Positions 50,463 through 59,238 of a stretch of DNA of 64,000 nucleotides are shown here, piece after piece. Positions within the stretch are counted from its first letter, which is position 1; each line of letters begins with the position of its first letter. The notes beneath the pieces are model-generated. The model was not told the DNA's origin and did not search any database. It saw only the letters and a program-made list of their open reading frames with translations. The position numbers were made by a program, and so were the translations under genes. The DNA comes from Anaerocolumna sp. AGMB13020 (GTDB taxonomy: Bacteria > Bacillota > Clostridia > Lachnospirales > Lachnospiraceae): assembly GCF_033100115.1 (NCBI RefSeq), contig NZ_CP136910.1, forward strand, positions 1,054,001 to 1,118,000, in the 5' to 3' direction.

Positions 50463-52004
50463 TTATGCCAGCAATCTTGCGCCGACATAAGTAATAACCC
50501 CAACTATGATTACAAAAAGGACAAAATATTTAATGGTTCCCTTTAACAGCATATTTTCCTTTCCCTCCAAACTAACTGCTGCTACCGCAACCGCTATGCT
50601 CTGAGGTGAAATCATCTTGGCCATAACCGCACCGGCTGTATTAGAGGCTGTAATCCATGCCTGATTAAGTCCAAGTGCTGCAGAGGTTTCCGCCTGCAAA
50701 CCGCCAAACAATACGCTGGCAGAGGTTCCGCTTCCAGTCACAAAGGTTCCGATTGCCCCGAGAAAAGGTGCAAAGAAGGGGTAGAAGGAACCGGTGTAGG
50801 TCACAAATACAAGTGAGATGGAAGCAATCATACCGCTGTATCCCATTAATTTTGCTGTTGCCATAATAGCAATAATTGTTATGACCGTCTTCATCATCTG
50901 AAGGATCGTTTTCTTTAGGAGTACTAACATTTCCTTTATACTCAGTCCCTGAATCTTTCCACCGATAAAGGCGGACAAAAGAATCCACAAACCAGGAGTT
51001 GCAAGCCAGGAAAAGGTATATGGTGAGCTTCCTTTCCCCTGATAGATACTTACCGTTGTTTTTACGGATGCCAGCAGTTCGTTAAAGGAGCCTGCCATTT
51101 TCGAAGTAATTAAGAGGAATGCAAAAATCAGGATGAAGGGACTCCAGGCAACCAAGGCTTCTTTCACAGTTACCTTCACTTCCTGCCTGCCCTCCAGAAT
51201 ATACTTATCATCCACCCTTCCTTTACCAAAGATCCTTGCTGCCAATACGGTGGCAGCCATAGAGCAGACCGCTCCGATTACCACCGGCAACTCTGCTCCC
51301 AGATATCTTGCAACCAAATACTCCGGAAGCAGAAAGGAAAAACCGGAAATCAGAGTGATAAGAGTGATTCCCTTTAAAGAATTCTTTGATTTTCCTGTTA
51401 GGAATACCAATACAAAGGGTGTTAGGATAATTAGCACGGCTAATAAAATTACCGTATTGGTAGACAGATCAATTACATTAATACCGGTAATTTTCGCCAG
51501 GGTGGTAGTGGGAATACCAATGGAACCAAAAGCTGTCGGTGTTGCATTAGCTATCAGACAGACAATAGCTGCGAATACCGAAGGAAAGCCAAGACCAACC
51601 AGCATACTTGCCGGAATGGCAACCGCAGTGCCAAAGCCTGCCATACCTTCCATAAAACCACCAAAACCCCATGCAATAATAAGTACTAACACTCTTTTGT
51701 CTTTCGTGACGTTGGCCAGCATTTTTTTGATTATTTCCATTTTGCCGGTAGCAACACAGACGTTGTAAGTAAAAATAGCAGCAATTATAACAATGATAAT
51801 TGGCCATAAAGCAAGTGCGGCCCCCTCCGCAACTGCACCCAGACTGTCAATAAACGGCATCTTCCATACAAATACGGCAAGTACATATGCAATTGCCAGA
51901 GCGATGGTACATGCTTTAAACCCCGGGATTTTTAAAGCTGTCAGAGCAATGATTAGCCAGATAATCGGTAACAATGCCATAACAAATTCGAAAATCATCT
52001 CCAT
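50463..52004 (-). CDS. lctP: L-lactate permease (LctP/LldP family)
   Basis: 513-aa membrane transporter with 12 or more helices: LKIPGFKACTIALAIAYVLAVFVWKMP, GFGGFMEGMAGFGTAVAIPASMLVGLGF, ATPTAFGSIGIPTT and GTFVTGSGTSASVLFGGLQAETSAALG are classic LctP signatures. Imports lactate with protons. First gene of the lactate operon, under two GntR operators. Confidence 0.93.
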   Translation of the reverse strand: MEMIFEFVMALLPIIWLIIALTALKIPGFKACTIALAIAYVLAVFVWKMPFIDSLGAVAEGAALALWPIIIVIIAAIFTYNVCVATGKMEIIKKMLANVTKDKRVLVLIIAWGFGGFMEGMAGFGTAVAIPASMLVGLGFPSVFAAIVCLIANATPTAFGSIGIPTTTLAKITGINVIDLSTNTVILLAVLIILTPFVLVFLTGKSKNSLKGITLITLISGFSFLLPEYLVARYLGAELPVVIGAVCSMAATVLAARIFGKGRVDDKYILEGRQEVKVTVKEALVAWSPFILIFAFLLITSKMAGSFNELLASVKTTVSIYQGKGSSPYTFSWLATPGLWILLSAFIGGKIQGLSIKEMLVLLKKTILQMMKTVITIIAIMATAKLMGYSGMIASISLVFVTYTGSFYPFFAPFLGAIGTFVTGSGTSASVLFGGLQAETSAALGLNQAWITASNTAGAVMAKMISPQSIAVAVAAVSLEGKENMLLKGTIKYFVLFVIIVGVITYVGARLLA

Positions 52005-52084
52005 ACCTTCTCCATTCTGTGGTATTTGAGGAGCTGTCAGGAATTTCTCCAGATTCCTTTTACTCCTAAAATAAAATTTTTTCC

Positions 52085-52101
52085 AATTGGTACTACCAAT
52101 T
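52085..52101. promoter_or_regulatory. LldR/PdhR-type operator O1
   Basis: AATTGGTACTACCAATT, a perfect 17-bp palindrome of the FadR-subfamily (LldR/PdhR) type, overlapping the transcription start of the lactate operon. Confidence 0.85.
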
Positions 52102-52127
52102 TATACTGAAAAAAAATGGTGTTGCAA
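52100..52127 (-). promoter_or_regulatory. promoter of the lactate operon
   Basis: Minus strand TTGCAA, 16-bp spacer, TATAAA. O1 begins at its -10. A separate CAAAACAGTTTTG palindrome (52125-52137) overlaps the -35. Confidence 0.65.
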
Positions 52128-52170
52128 AACAGTTTTGTTTTACTACACCTATTTGCTGCCAACTCCGTCG

Positions 52171-52187
52171 AATTGGTAGTACCACTT
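52171..52187. promoter_or_regulatory. LldR/PdhR-type operator O2
   Basis: AATTGGTAGTACCACTT, identical to the O1 pattern except the right arm end; 86 bp (about eight turns) from O1, upstream of the promoter, which would allow looping. Confidence 0.8.
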
Positions 52188-52279
52188 TGTAATTTTATTA
52201 TAAATGCGCATATCCTATCTGTCAACAAACGTCATTTTTTTAACAAGTACTTTGTTTATTTTTACCTCACAAGGAACTT

Positions 52280-52987
52280 TTATATCATTTTCAGGTCATT
52301 ATCTTTTAATTTTTCGTCAATTATACCAAAATGTTTGTTAATAGATTCATAAGCCAGATTTTTATCCCTGGTAATTAAACTTTCTATCATTCCATTGTGG
52401 GCCTCCATCAGAATTTTTCTGCTGTCTTCCTGGCTTAAGATTTCTCTCCTAAGGTCTACAATGAATTTATCCAATACCTCTGAAAGAGCCTGAAGGATAT
52501 TGATGATAAGCGTATTCTTGGAAGCCAGCGCTATATTATAGTGCATTTTCTTATCCAGCACCACATTGTTAGCTTCTGTATCCGCCTCCAGCTGAGATAT
52601 AATCTTTACCAGGGACTGGATTTCCTCATCCGTAATATTGTCAATTGCCAGCATCAGTGCTTCCATTTCCAAAGCTCTTCTTAATTCACTGACCTGCCGG
52701 TAATCTATCTGATTCAGCAGAAACATCATGGACAGCGATTCTACCAGATTATTCTCAAAGTTACCGGTCAGAAAATTGCCTGCTCCCTGCTGGCTTGAGA
52801 TTACCCCCATATTATCCAGCGTCCGGATTGCCTCTCTTACAGAATTCCGGCTGATACCAAGTATCTCTGACAGTTCTCTTTCCGCCGGCAGTTTTCCTCC
52901 TATACTTAATTCTCCCAAACGTATTTGTTTTTTTATGTAATTTATAACTTTCATATAGGACTTTTCCTGTGTTCCGTATTCTTCCAT
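52280..52987 (-). CDS. GntR/FadR-family lactate regulator (LldR-like)
   Basis: 235 aa: winged helix (residues 10-75: GGKLPAERELSEILGISRNSVREAIRTLDNMGVISSQQGAGNFL) and an FCD effector domain (about 95-225, with RRALEMEALMLAI, DKKMHYNIALAS and EAHNGMIESLITRD). Its operators lie in the 275 bp between its stop and the permease start. Likely a lactate-sensing repressor, as LldR in other bacteria. GGAGGT ribosome site. Confidence 0.9.
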   Translation of the reverse strand: MEEYGTQEKSYMKVINYIKKQIRLGELSIGGKLPAERELSEILGISRNSVREAIRTLDNMGVISSQQGAGNFLTGNFENNLVESLSMMFLLNQIDYRQVSELRRALEMEALMLAIDNITDEEIQSLVKIISQLEADTEANNVVLDKKMHYNIALASKNTLIINILQALSEVLDKFIVDLRREILSQEDSRKILMEAHNGMIESLITRDKNLAYESINKHFGIIDEKLKDNDLKMI

Positions 52988-53167
52988 CGCTACCTCCGTC
53001 TGTTTCTTCTGACCAATTTCACATTGCGTCAGCTGGATTTTATAAGCTGCCTTTTCGTCTTTGGAAAACTTGCTTTACTACTTTATTTTAATAACATATC
53101 CTTTTCGCTTTTGCTCTATTTATACACCGTTTCAGATACGGCTTGTCTTCATTCTACCATATTTTGT

Positions 53168-53374
53168 TTAATATTCAACTAATATGCTTTTCTTTCGAAG
53201 ATTTACCAGCTGATATTTAATATACCTAAAACGTTGAAAGTGGCTCAGCATAGCAAGGAAGGAACTGCCCTGAAAATACCCTCTAAAGGTTAGATATACG
53301 AACCTTGGAAGCTCACTGTTCTCCTTTGCAATCCGCAGTGCTTCTTCTGACAGCCGGCTTTCTGTTTCCTTCAT
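53168..53374 (-). CDS. small hypothetical protein (68 aa)
   Basis: ATG at 53374 has a GGGGAG ribosome site. The peptide has a charged helical N-terminus (ETESRLSEEALRIAKENSEL) and an aromatic basic second half (PRFVYLTFRGYF ... FQRFRYIKYQLVNLRKKS). No family recognised. It is 90 bp downstream of the rifampin-phosphotransferase-like gene on the same strand and may be its operon partner. Confidence 0.55.
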   Translation of the reverse strand: MKETESRLSEEALRIAKENSELPRFVYLTFRGYFQGSSFLAMLSHFQRFRYIKYQLVNLRKKSILVEY

Positions 53375-53464
53375 ACATTTTCTCCCCACCTGAATTTTTG
53401 TCAAGAGCAAAAATTAGGATTAAAGGTCCACTAAATCAACGTTTTACATGGTATAGCCTTTATT

Positions 53465-55891
53465 TTATACGGGACCTTTATAACAGAGCTGAACAATACC
53501 CTTATCACCATTAACAACAATTTCTTGTCCATCCTGTAATATTTCGGTTGCGTTGCCACAGCCTAAGACCGCAGGGATATTATATTCCCTTGCTACAATA
53601 GCGCTATGGGACAGAGGCCCTCCGGTATCGGATACGACCGCGGACGCTAAAACAAACAATGGCGTCCATGAAGGGTCAGTATATCGGCAAACTAGAATGT
53701 CACCTTGCTGCATTTTATCAAATTCCTGCAAGGTAAGAATTCTTTTAACTTTTCCTTGGCAGATACCTCTATTACCTGATACACCTCTTAACACATTTTC
53801 GCTATTAACCTTTCCGACAAGCGAAAGGCTGCTCCACAATTTTTCGTTTTGAGGGCGGCTTGCCTTTCTAACCGTAATTTGCTTCCTATAATTTTGAGTC
53901 CCAGCAGACAGTGCATATATTTCTTCTAGTGTAAGAAAAAGAATATCCTTTGGCTGCATAAATATTTCCGGAAACCGAAGCTCCAGTTCAAAAACTGCTC
54001 TGCGTGCTAATCCATAGCACATCTCTATCAGGTAAAGACTTTCTTCCCGGTTGACATGATACCCTCGAATTTCCTCAATCTTCTTATGCACCTTGGCGGC
54101 TTTATTTGCAGAAAAGCACCTTGTGATTTTCTCAAGGATTGCCTGATATTTGTTGTTTCCTAAATCCTTGTTATCAGACTGTAACAAAGCTTTTATCAAA
54201 GAAAAGAGCGGAATCATATCCTCATGCCATGATACGGAGCAAAATGCACAGTAGCTGCTACTTGATTTCCATCCGAACTCATTGATAAAATTTTGCAACC
54301 TGTCGGAAAAATCAGGATAGTCGTTCCGAATGGTTTTTATGGCACTGCTATCCATAATTTTATGATTCGTAATAGCTCTGTTTAACTCTTTATAATCTTG
54401 AATATAAGCGGCCAGCTTTCTTAATGCGACATTCAGTTCCCATGTTTTATAAGGCAAGTCGCTCAGCAGATCGAATTCATTAATCTTTTTATCTATCCGG
54501 CGCAAGTTCGGATAAAGCAACTTGGAAACAGCAACAGACGGGAAGATATTATAGCGAAAACGTATGTATGCAATTTCTTCCGATAAGTTCATCAAAGCCT
54601 TTACTTGCTGAATCAGCGCAGTGACTGATAGCTGGGAAACATCTACCGCAGATATTTCTTCCAGCTCTTTTTTTATCTTGGAAAATGCACCGTTTGTATT
54701 TGAAGAATTCACCGCATAATTTGTATACTGCCGCAATAAAAAAGGGATATTCAGAATTCGTGGAGAAATACGTATCGTACTTGCTGAGAAGGATAGTATC
54801 CCGTTTTCGTCCATATTCAGCGCACCACCAATGGAAATACCTAATTCCTGAAAAACTTTTGATTTTGCCCGATCTATGATTTCACACGGTTCTATATCCA
54901 AAGGGTAAAGAGGCGTAGGGCAATGCTCAATCCAGTTATTGAGCACAGCTTTTTGTGATGCGGAAAGCTCCGGCTGTCTTTCATTTGCTTTTTTTAAAGT
55001 AGTAATTGGGCGGGACTGTAATAAGTACAACTTGCCGTCTGAAATAGCCCATTCGATATCCTGTGGGCTTCCATAATGTTGTTCAACCCTCTGACCCATT
55101 GTAAAAACTTCAAGTGCTTGTTTGTCATTCAGGCAAAAGCGGTTTCTTTGCTCCAAAGGTGTTCTTCTTTCCTCGATTCCTGTGTTGCCATAGCAGATCA
55201 AAATATCTTTATCACCCATTTTTTTATCGACTATACGGTTGCGCTTTTTGCTGTATATATAGATATCCGGTGTTACTTTTCCTGAAACAATCGCTTCTCC
55301 AAGACCCCATGAAGCATTAAGCATCATTTGACCTGAACTCTGACTGACAGGATCGGCGGTAAAAAGAACGCCCGACACTTCACTTTCCACCATCTTTTGA
55401 ATCACGACCGCCAAAGATACTTTCACGGTATCAAAGTTTGCCTGTTTCCGATATGTCACAGCACGGGTAGAATACAGAGAAGCGAAGCACTTCTTGACTG
55501 CGATCATAAGCGGCTCCCTACCAACAACGTTAAGATAGGTTTCCTGCTGTCCGGCGAAGCTTGCCTCTGGCAAATCCTCGGCTGTAGCTGAGGAGCGGAC
55601 AGCAACTCGCATATTTTGCCCGAGCGTTGCATAGCACTCATTAATTTCTTTCTCTAATGTAGCCCAAAGCTGTCCTTCCGCGATTTCAGAGCTAAGCGTT
55701 TCACTATAAGCCGATGCTTGCTGGTCAAAACCATTACGCTTCATGTATTCGTCAAACGCATCTCCTGTAATGCAAAAGCCATCGGGAACAGGAAAACCGG
55801 CATTAAACATTTCGCTCAAATTTGCTCCTTTCCCGCCGACAACAGAAACATCTTCTTTCTTCATTTCATGAAACCTTCTAATATATTTCAT
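53465..55891 (-). CDS. rifampin phosphotransferase-like dikinase (PEP-synthase-related)
   Basis: 808 aa. N-terminal PPDK-type ATP-binding domain (1-320: GGKGANLSEMFNAGFPVPDGFCIT, RSSATAEDLPEASFAGQQETYLNV, GVLFTADPVS, QDIEWAISDGKLYLLQSRPI), a large variable helical domain (330-700) and a C-terminal swivelling His domain (720-808: DTGGPLSHSAIVAREYNIPAVLG with H762). There is no PEP-binding barrel, so the layout is that of Rph, which phosphorylates rifamycins, rather than PEP synthase. True substrate unknown. ATG at 55891 has GGAG 7 bp upstream. Follows an MFS exporter and TetR gene. Confidence 0.82.
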   Translation of the reverse strand: MKYIRRFHEMKKEDVSVVGGKGANLSEMFNAGFPVPDGFCITGDAFDEYMKRNGFDQQASAYSETLSSEIAEGQLWATLEKEINECYATLGQNMRVAVRSSATAEDLPEASFAGQQETYLNVVGREPLMIAVKKCFASLYSTRAVTYRKQANFDTVKVSLAVVIQKMVESEVSGVLFTADPVSQSSGQMMLNASWGLGEAIVSGKVTPDIYIYSKKRNRIVDKKMGDKDILICYGNTGIEERRTPLEQRNRFCLNDKQALEVFTMGQRVEQHYGSPQDIEWAISDGKLYLLQSRPITTLKKANERQPELSASQKAVLNNWIEHCPTPLYPLDIEPCEIIDRAKSKVFQELGISIGGALNMDENGILSFSASTIRISPRILNIPFLLRQYTNYAVNSSNTNGAFSKIKKELEEISAVDVSQLSVTALIQQVKALMNLSEEIAYIRFRYNIFPSVAVSKLLYPNLRRIDKKINEFDLLSDLPYKTWELNVALRKLAAYIQDYKELNRAITNHKIMDSSAIKTIRNDYPDFSDRLQNFINEFGWKSSSSYCAFCSVSWHEDMIPLFSLIKALLQSDNKDLGNNKYQAILEKITRCFSANKAAKVHKKIEEIRGYHVNREESLYLIEMCYGLARRAVFELELRFPEIFMQPKDILFLTLEEIYALSAGTQNYRKQITVRKASRPQNEKLWSSLSLVGKVNSENVLRGVSGNRGICQGKVKRILTLQEFDKMQQGDILVCRYTDPSWTPLFVLASAVVSDTGGPLSHSAIVAREYNIPAVLGCGNATEILQDGQEIVVNGDKGIVQLCYKGPV

Positions 55892-55968
55892 ATTAATCTC
55901 CATTCCGTGCGCCTTGGTGCGGCACAAATAGTCATGAAATTTCTCATTTCCCTCCTCCATACTGAAGT

Positions 55969-57267
55969 TCACGCATTCGTTTTGTCTAAAACATGGCTAA
56001 TTCGAAAAGATAGGGAAGCTGCAATCGTCCCTGTTGCGGCAAGAATCAGAACACCGCCAATATAATATTGCTGCGGATAGCTGAGTGAAAACTGAAATAA
56101 TATTGTTCCGATACTGCCGCCAAAATTGCGGATTAAGTGGGCTGCGCTGTTTACACCCGAAGCATTATTCTGCGTCCGGGTCGCTGTATATCCCAATAAT
56201 ACAGACATTAATACACCTGAGCCGAATCCCAGCAGCCCCACAGCCAGCATAAAGAAGAACGGTATGAAAATGCCACCTGCCAAGCCTGCCAACCATCCGA
56301 TCAGGATGGCCGGACGTTCAGAAATTTTATATAATGCCCCCAAAACGCTTCCGACTCCCATGAGAACAACGAATACTGCCAATAGATTCCCCGCCCTATC
56401 TGCACTGAACCCCATAGAAAACTGCATCAAGCTTGGCAGATATGCAAGACAGACATTATAGAATGCTCCCAACAGAAATACCTGAAGGCACAGGTTTCTC
56501 AATAAAGAATCTGTTGCAAATTCCTTTGGAAGCAGTATATTTCCGCCTTTGGTGTCCTTCCATACCACAAACAAAAGCAATGCGGCGCTTAAAATCAGTA
56601 ATAGGTATTGTTGATGATAGGCTTGCTCGATTCCCAAGGTTGTGAGAAGAATAGCCAAAATCATAAGTAGATGCCGGCGAAAGTAAAAAGGCTCTGTATG
56701 CATAGATGGAACGCTATCAGGGAGATTTCGGAATACCAGCCAAAAGCTTAGCATTTCAAGTGGGAGTAAGAGAAAAAAAATTGCCTTCCATGAAGCAATC
56801 TTGGGTAAATATCCGCCAGCTAAGCTGCCTAACCCATTGAATATGATCTGCACAACGGCAAAGGAGGCAAAAACAGACGAATACTTTTCTTTCTCAAAAT
56901 GTTCACCTATTATACCGTAGGTTGCCGGAACTACTACCCCTGCGCCTATTCCCATAACGATTCTCGTGATTACCAGCTGTAGCATAGAGCTGCTGAATGG
57001 GGCTATTATAGTCCCTATACCAAATAGCAAAGAACCGATAATGAAATTTTTCTTGTTACCGAATCTCTGACACAACCCACTGGACAATATAATGACGGCG
57101 GAAGAAGCAAGTATATAGCTGCCATGTATCCATGAATAAAAGGAAACGGATTTGAAACTGCTACTGATTGCGGGCAACGCGCTGCTGAAATAGGTTTGCA
57201 TAATGGTGGAAGCACCCATGCAAAGCAACAGCCCGATAAGAATGGCAGTTTTTTCAGGTTTGTTCAA
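55969..57267 (-). CDS. MFS drug exporter (DHA2-like), TTG start
   Basis: 432 aa with about 12-14 membrane helices. Motif A-like LSSGLCQRFGNKKNFIIGSLLFGIGT, motif C-like GAGVVVPATYGIIGEHFEKEKY, and LGYTATRTQNNASGVNSAAHLIRNFGGSIG near the C-terminus. The frame starts with TTG (57265-57267), preceded by a very strong AAGGAGGT; no ATG is suitably placed. Promoter and operator at 57292-57333. The TetR gene upstream should regulate it. Confidence 0.85.
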   Translation of the reverse strand: MNKPEKTAILIGLLLCMGASTIMQTYFSSALPAISSSFKSVSFYSWIHGSYILASSAVIILSSGLCQRFGNKKNFIIGSLLFGIGTIIAPFSSSMLQLVITRIVMGIGAGVVVPATYGIIGEHFEKEKYSSVFASFAVVQIIFNGLGSLAGGYLPKIASWKAIFFLLLPLEMLSFWLVFRNLPDSVPSMHTEPFYFRRHLLMILAILLTTLGIEQAYHQQYLLLILSAALLLFVVWKDTKGGNILLPKEFATDSLLRNLCLQVFLLGAFYNVCLAYLPSLMQFSMGFSADRAGNLLAVFVVLMGVGSVLGALYKISERPAILIGWLAGLAGGIFIPFFFMLAVGLLGFGSGVLMSVLLGYTATRTQNNASGVNSAAHLIRNFGGSIGTILFQFSLSYPQQYYIGGVLILAATGTIAASLSFRISHVLDKTNA

Positions 57268-57291
57268 ACAGAAACACCTCCTTCAAGAACA

Positions 57292-57320
57292 AGTATAACA
57301 TCATCCTATGAAAATATCAA
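57292..57320 (-). promoter_or_regulatory. promoter of the MFS exporter operon
   Basis: Minus strand TTGATA, 17-bp spacer, TATACT, just before the AAGGAGGT ribosome site. Confidence 0.75.
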
Positions 57321-57333
57321 ATATTTTTCATAG
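57306..57333. promoter_or_regulatory. TetR-type operator
   Basis: Inverted repeat CTATGAAAATAT caa ATATTTTTCATAG (12-bp arms, one extra T) overlapping the -35 of the MFS promoter, hence a repressor site. Confidence 0.75.
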
Positions 57334-57348
57334 CTTGGATAAAAATTA

Positions 57349-57924
57349 TCAAAGTTGCTCAAGGAGTGCTTTTTCAATGACTGGATACCACGAATCAAAA
57401 CCAACACCTATCTTTTCTTTATGAGTGCACAATATGGCCAACGTTGCAACAGCAGCGGCCAGTTCCTCATTAGATGCTGAGATAACAATTCCTTTATTGG
57501 CCCAAATTTGTCTGATCTGCTGAATGAAATGCAGATTATCTTCTGCGGTAATGGAATCGTCATTCCAGACCAACGTTTCTAATAAACTACTATATTCATT
57601 GGTGTAAAATTTATTTGTGACCGTTTTATTTAAAAGAACATGAGCAAGATCCGTAAAAAATTCTTTTGGTGTTTGGTTTTCTTCTTCAATTATGGTTAGG
57701 ATTTTTTTTCGTATTCTGTTTTTTTCATCGCGCAGAATTTCTTCATAGAGAGCTTCTTTGTCTTTGTAAAAGGAGTAAAAGCCTCCTAATGATATTCCCA
57801 CTTGCTTAGTCAATAGCTGTATTCTAAAATCTTTGAAACCTAGTTGCATGAACATCTTTGCAGCAGCTTCTTTAATTTTTATCTTTAGCTCCGCTCGTTC
57901 TTCCTCGGTATAAGGACGTCCCAA
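57349..57924 (-). CDS. TetR-family transcriptional regulator
   Basis: About 191 aa. N-terminal helix-turn-helix: RAELKIKIKEAAAKMFMQLGFKDFRIQLLTKQVGISLGGFYSFYKDKEALYEEIL; C-terminal ligand domain unassigned. No ATG is present: a TTG at 57924 (GRPYTEEERAEL follows) with AAGGGG 8 bp upstream is the best start, while a GTG at 57933 lies too close to that site. First gene of the TetR - MFS - Rph-like - small protein series; own promoter at 57960-57988. Confidence 0.85.
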   Translation of the reverse strand: MGRPYTEEERAELKIKIKEAAAKMFMQLGFKDFRIQLLTKQVGISLGGFYSFYKDKEALYEEILRDEKNRIRKKILTIIEEENQTPKEFFTDLAHVLLNKTVTNKFYTNEYSSLLETLVWNDDSITAEDNLHFIQQIRQIWANKGIVISASNEELAAAVATLAILCTHKEKIGVGFDSWYPVIEKALLEQL

Positions 57925-57959
57925 TATATTCACCCCTTCAAAATAGTTCTGTGTATATT

Positions 57960-57988
57960 ATAATACCTTTCCATTCAAGGTTCGTCAA
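57960..57988 (-). promoter_or_regulatory. promoter of the tetR gene
   Basis: Minus strand TTGACG, 17-bp spacer, TATTAT, about 30 bp before the start codon. Confidence 0.65.
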
Positions 57989-58226
57989 TATAGCATTCAT
58001 GAGATAATAAATAGATGTCCTATTAACGCAGGCAGATTTTCCTTGATTATGTGGGATTCCAACAGCAGCTGAAATTATCCAGATAATTGAGAAATACTTG
58101 ATTACATGCGAACTGTTAACTTACACATCTTATTATATTAGATGAATAATATATCCTCAACTCTTCTGAGCTTGGTTCGGAGTTGACATTGACAATATCC
58201 ATATTGAATGGTAGTATAATTATGCT

Positions 58227-58320
58227 GTATGACTGACGGAAGTGGATTAAACCACAGGGAGTATAGCGTTTCGGGAGCCGACCGTCTGGGCATGATGCTT
58301 AGATTGGTGGGCCTTTTTTT
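58227..58320 (+). ncRNA. ZTP/ZMP riboswitch (pfl motif) with transcription terminator
   Basis: Conserved parts in order: GACTGACGGA (58231-58240), GTGG-ATTAAA-CCAC hairpin then AGGGAGT, and GCCGACCGTCTGGGCA (58277-58292). GACGG and CCGTC are the compensated form of the usual GGCGG/CCGCC. It ends with GGTGGGCC and T7; GGTGGGC can pair with GCCGACC of the sensing part (one mismatch), giving a terminator that competes with the ligand-bound fold. TATAAT at 58215-58220 is the likely -10. ZTP switches normally precede purine or folate genes; here the next full gene is a methyltransferase. Confidence 0.75.
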
Positions 58321-58441
58321 ATACTGTTAATATCATTCAGAGAACATTTGAATCTTGCGCAGAGTAGAACGTTGTGCGTATATCAATGAACAGCACAAGG
58401 CTACAGTGTGATAGATAATGCAAACTTGGGAGGACACTACA

Positions 58442-58500
58442 ATGAGCTTTTTGGTTAGAGGATCGAGGGCGTAATGATGGAGCTGCGGTATACAAAATAG
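58442..58500 (+). other. two mini-ORFs downstream of the riboswitch, possible gene remnant
   Basis: A good GGGAGG ribosome site precedes an ATG at 58442 opening a 10-codon frame (MSFLVRGSRA); its TAA overlaps an ATG opening an 8-codon frame starting MMELRYTK. The second vaguely recalls the start of PurH-type proteins (ELxYG), but is too short to judge. These may be the scar of the riboswitch-controlled gene. Confidence 0.25.
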
Positions 58501-58587
58501 CGGCGCTTATCTTTCAGAGAGTAGTCGAAAATATAAATGGCTTCATTATCAGATATAATCAATTAATACACAAGGAGGAGTTATCCG

Positions 58588-59223
58588 ATGGAACAAAAAG
58601 ATTACTGGAACAGTGTTTCAGAGACAAAGCAGTTTACAACGCCTTTTCAGGCCAATGAATTCGCCAATTATCTTAATCTCAATGCCGTCATTCTTGATGT
58701 TGGGTGCGGCTATGGCCGTACACTGGACGAATTGCATCACTTAGGGTATAAACATCTGATCGGCATGGATTTTTCGCAGGGGATGATCGAACGAGGAAAA
58801 CAACTGGCCCCTTATCTTGATCTCCGTTTGAAAAAAGATGCAGGGATCGATTTGCCAGACCATAGCGTAGACGCGGTTATACTTTTTGCCGTCCTGACTT
58901 GTATCAAAAGCAATGAAGAACAGCAGGCACTAATTACTGAGATTTATCGTGTATTAAAACCAGCCGGCATTCTGTACATAAACGATTTTCTTATTAATTC
59001 AGATGAAAGAAATCAATCCCGCTATCAAAGCTTTAAAGAAAAGTATGGCATCTATGGTGTTTTTGAATTACCGGAGGGTGCCGTTCTTCGCCATCACTCA
59101 GAGAAATGGCTGAAGGAACTTCTGGCTGATTTCAGTACATTAAAATATGAGCACCTGACATTCACAACTATGAACGGACATAAGTCGAATGGATTTTATT
59201 TTATAGGAAGGAATCTTTTCTAA
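58588..59223 (+). CDS. class I SAM-dependent methyltransferase
   Basis: 211 aa. Motif I AVILDVGCGYGRTLDEL (residues 33-49), the Asp-loop LIGMDFSQGMIERGK, DLPDHSVDAVILFAVLTCI and VLKPAGILYINDFLI: a standard Rossmann methyltransferase of the UbiE/tellurite-resistance-like type. Substrate unknown. AAGGAGGAG ribosome site. Located 268 bp after the riboswitch terminator. Confidence 0.85.
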   Translation: MEQKDYWNSVSETKQFTTPFQANEFANYLNLNAVILDVGCGYGRTLDELHHLGYKHLIGMDFSQGMIERGKQLAPYLDLRLKKDAGIDLPDHSVDAVILFAVLTCIKSNEEQQALITEIYRVLKPAGILYINDFLINSDERNQSRYQSFKEKYGIYGVFELPEGAVLRHHSEKWLKELLADFSTLKYEHLTFTTMNGHKSNGFYFIGRNLF

Positions 59224-59238
59224 TTCTATTCCGTTTCA

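Noticed and set aside
51133..51768. 211-codon plus-strand frame opposite the lactate permease
   Set aside because: Shadow of a hydrophobic membrane gene; repetitive composition derived from the opposite strand.
53465..55891. Annotation as PEP synthase
   Set aside because: The phospho-His domain is at the C-terminus and the PEP-binding barrel is missing, which fits rifampin phosphotransferase architecture better.
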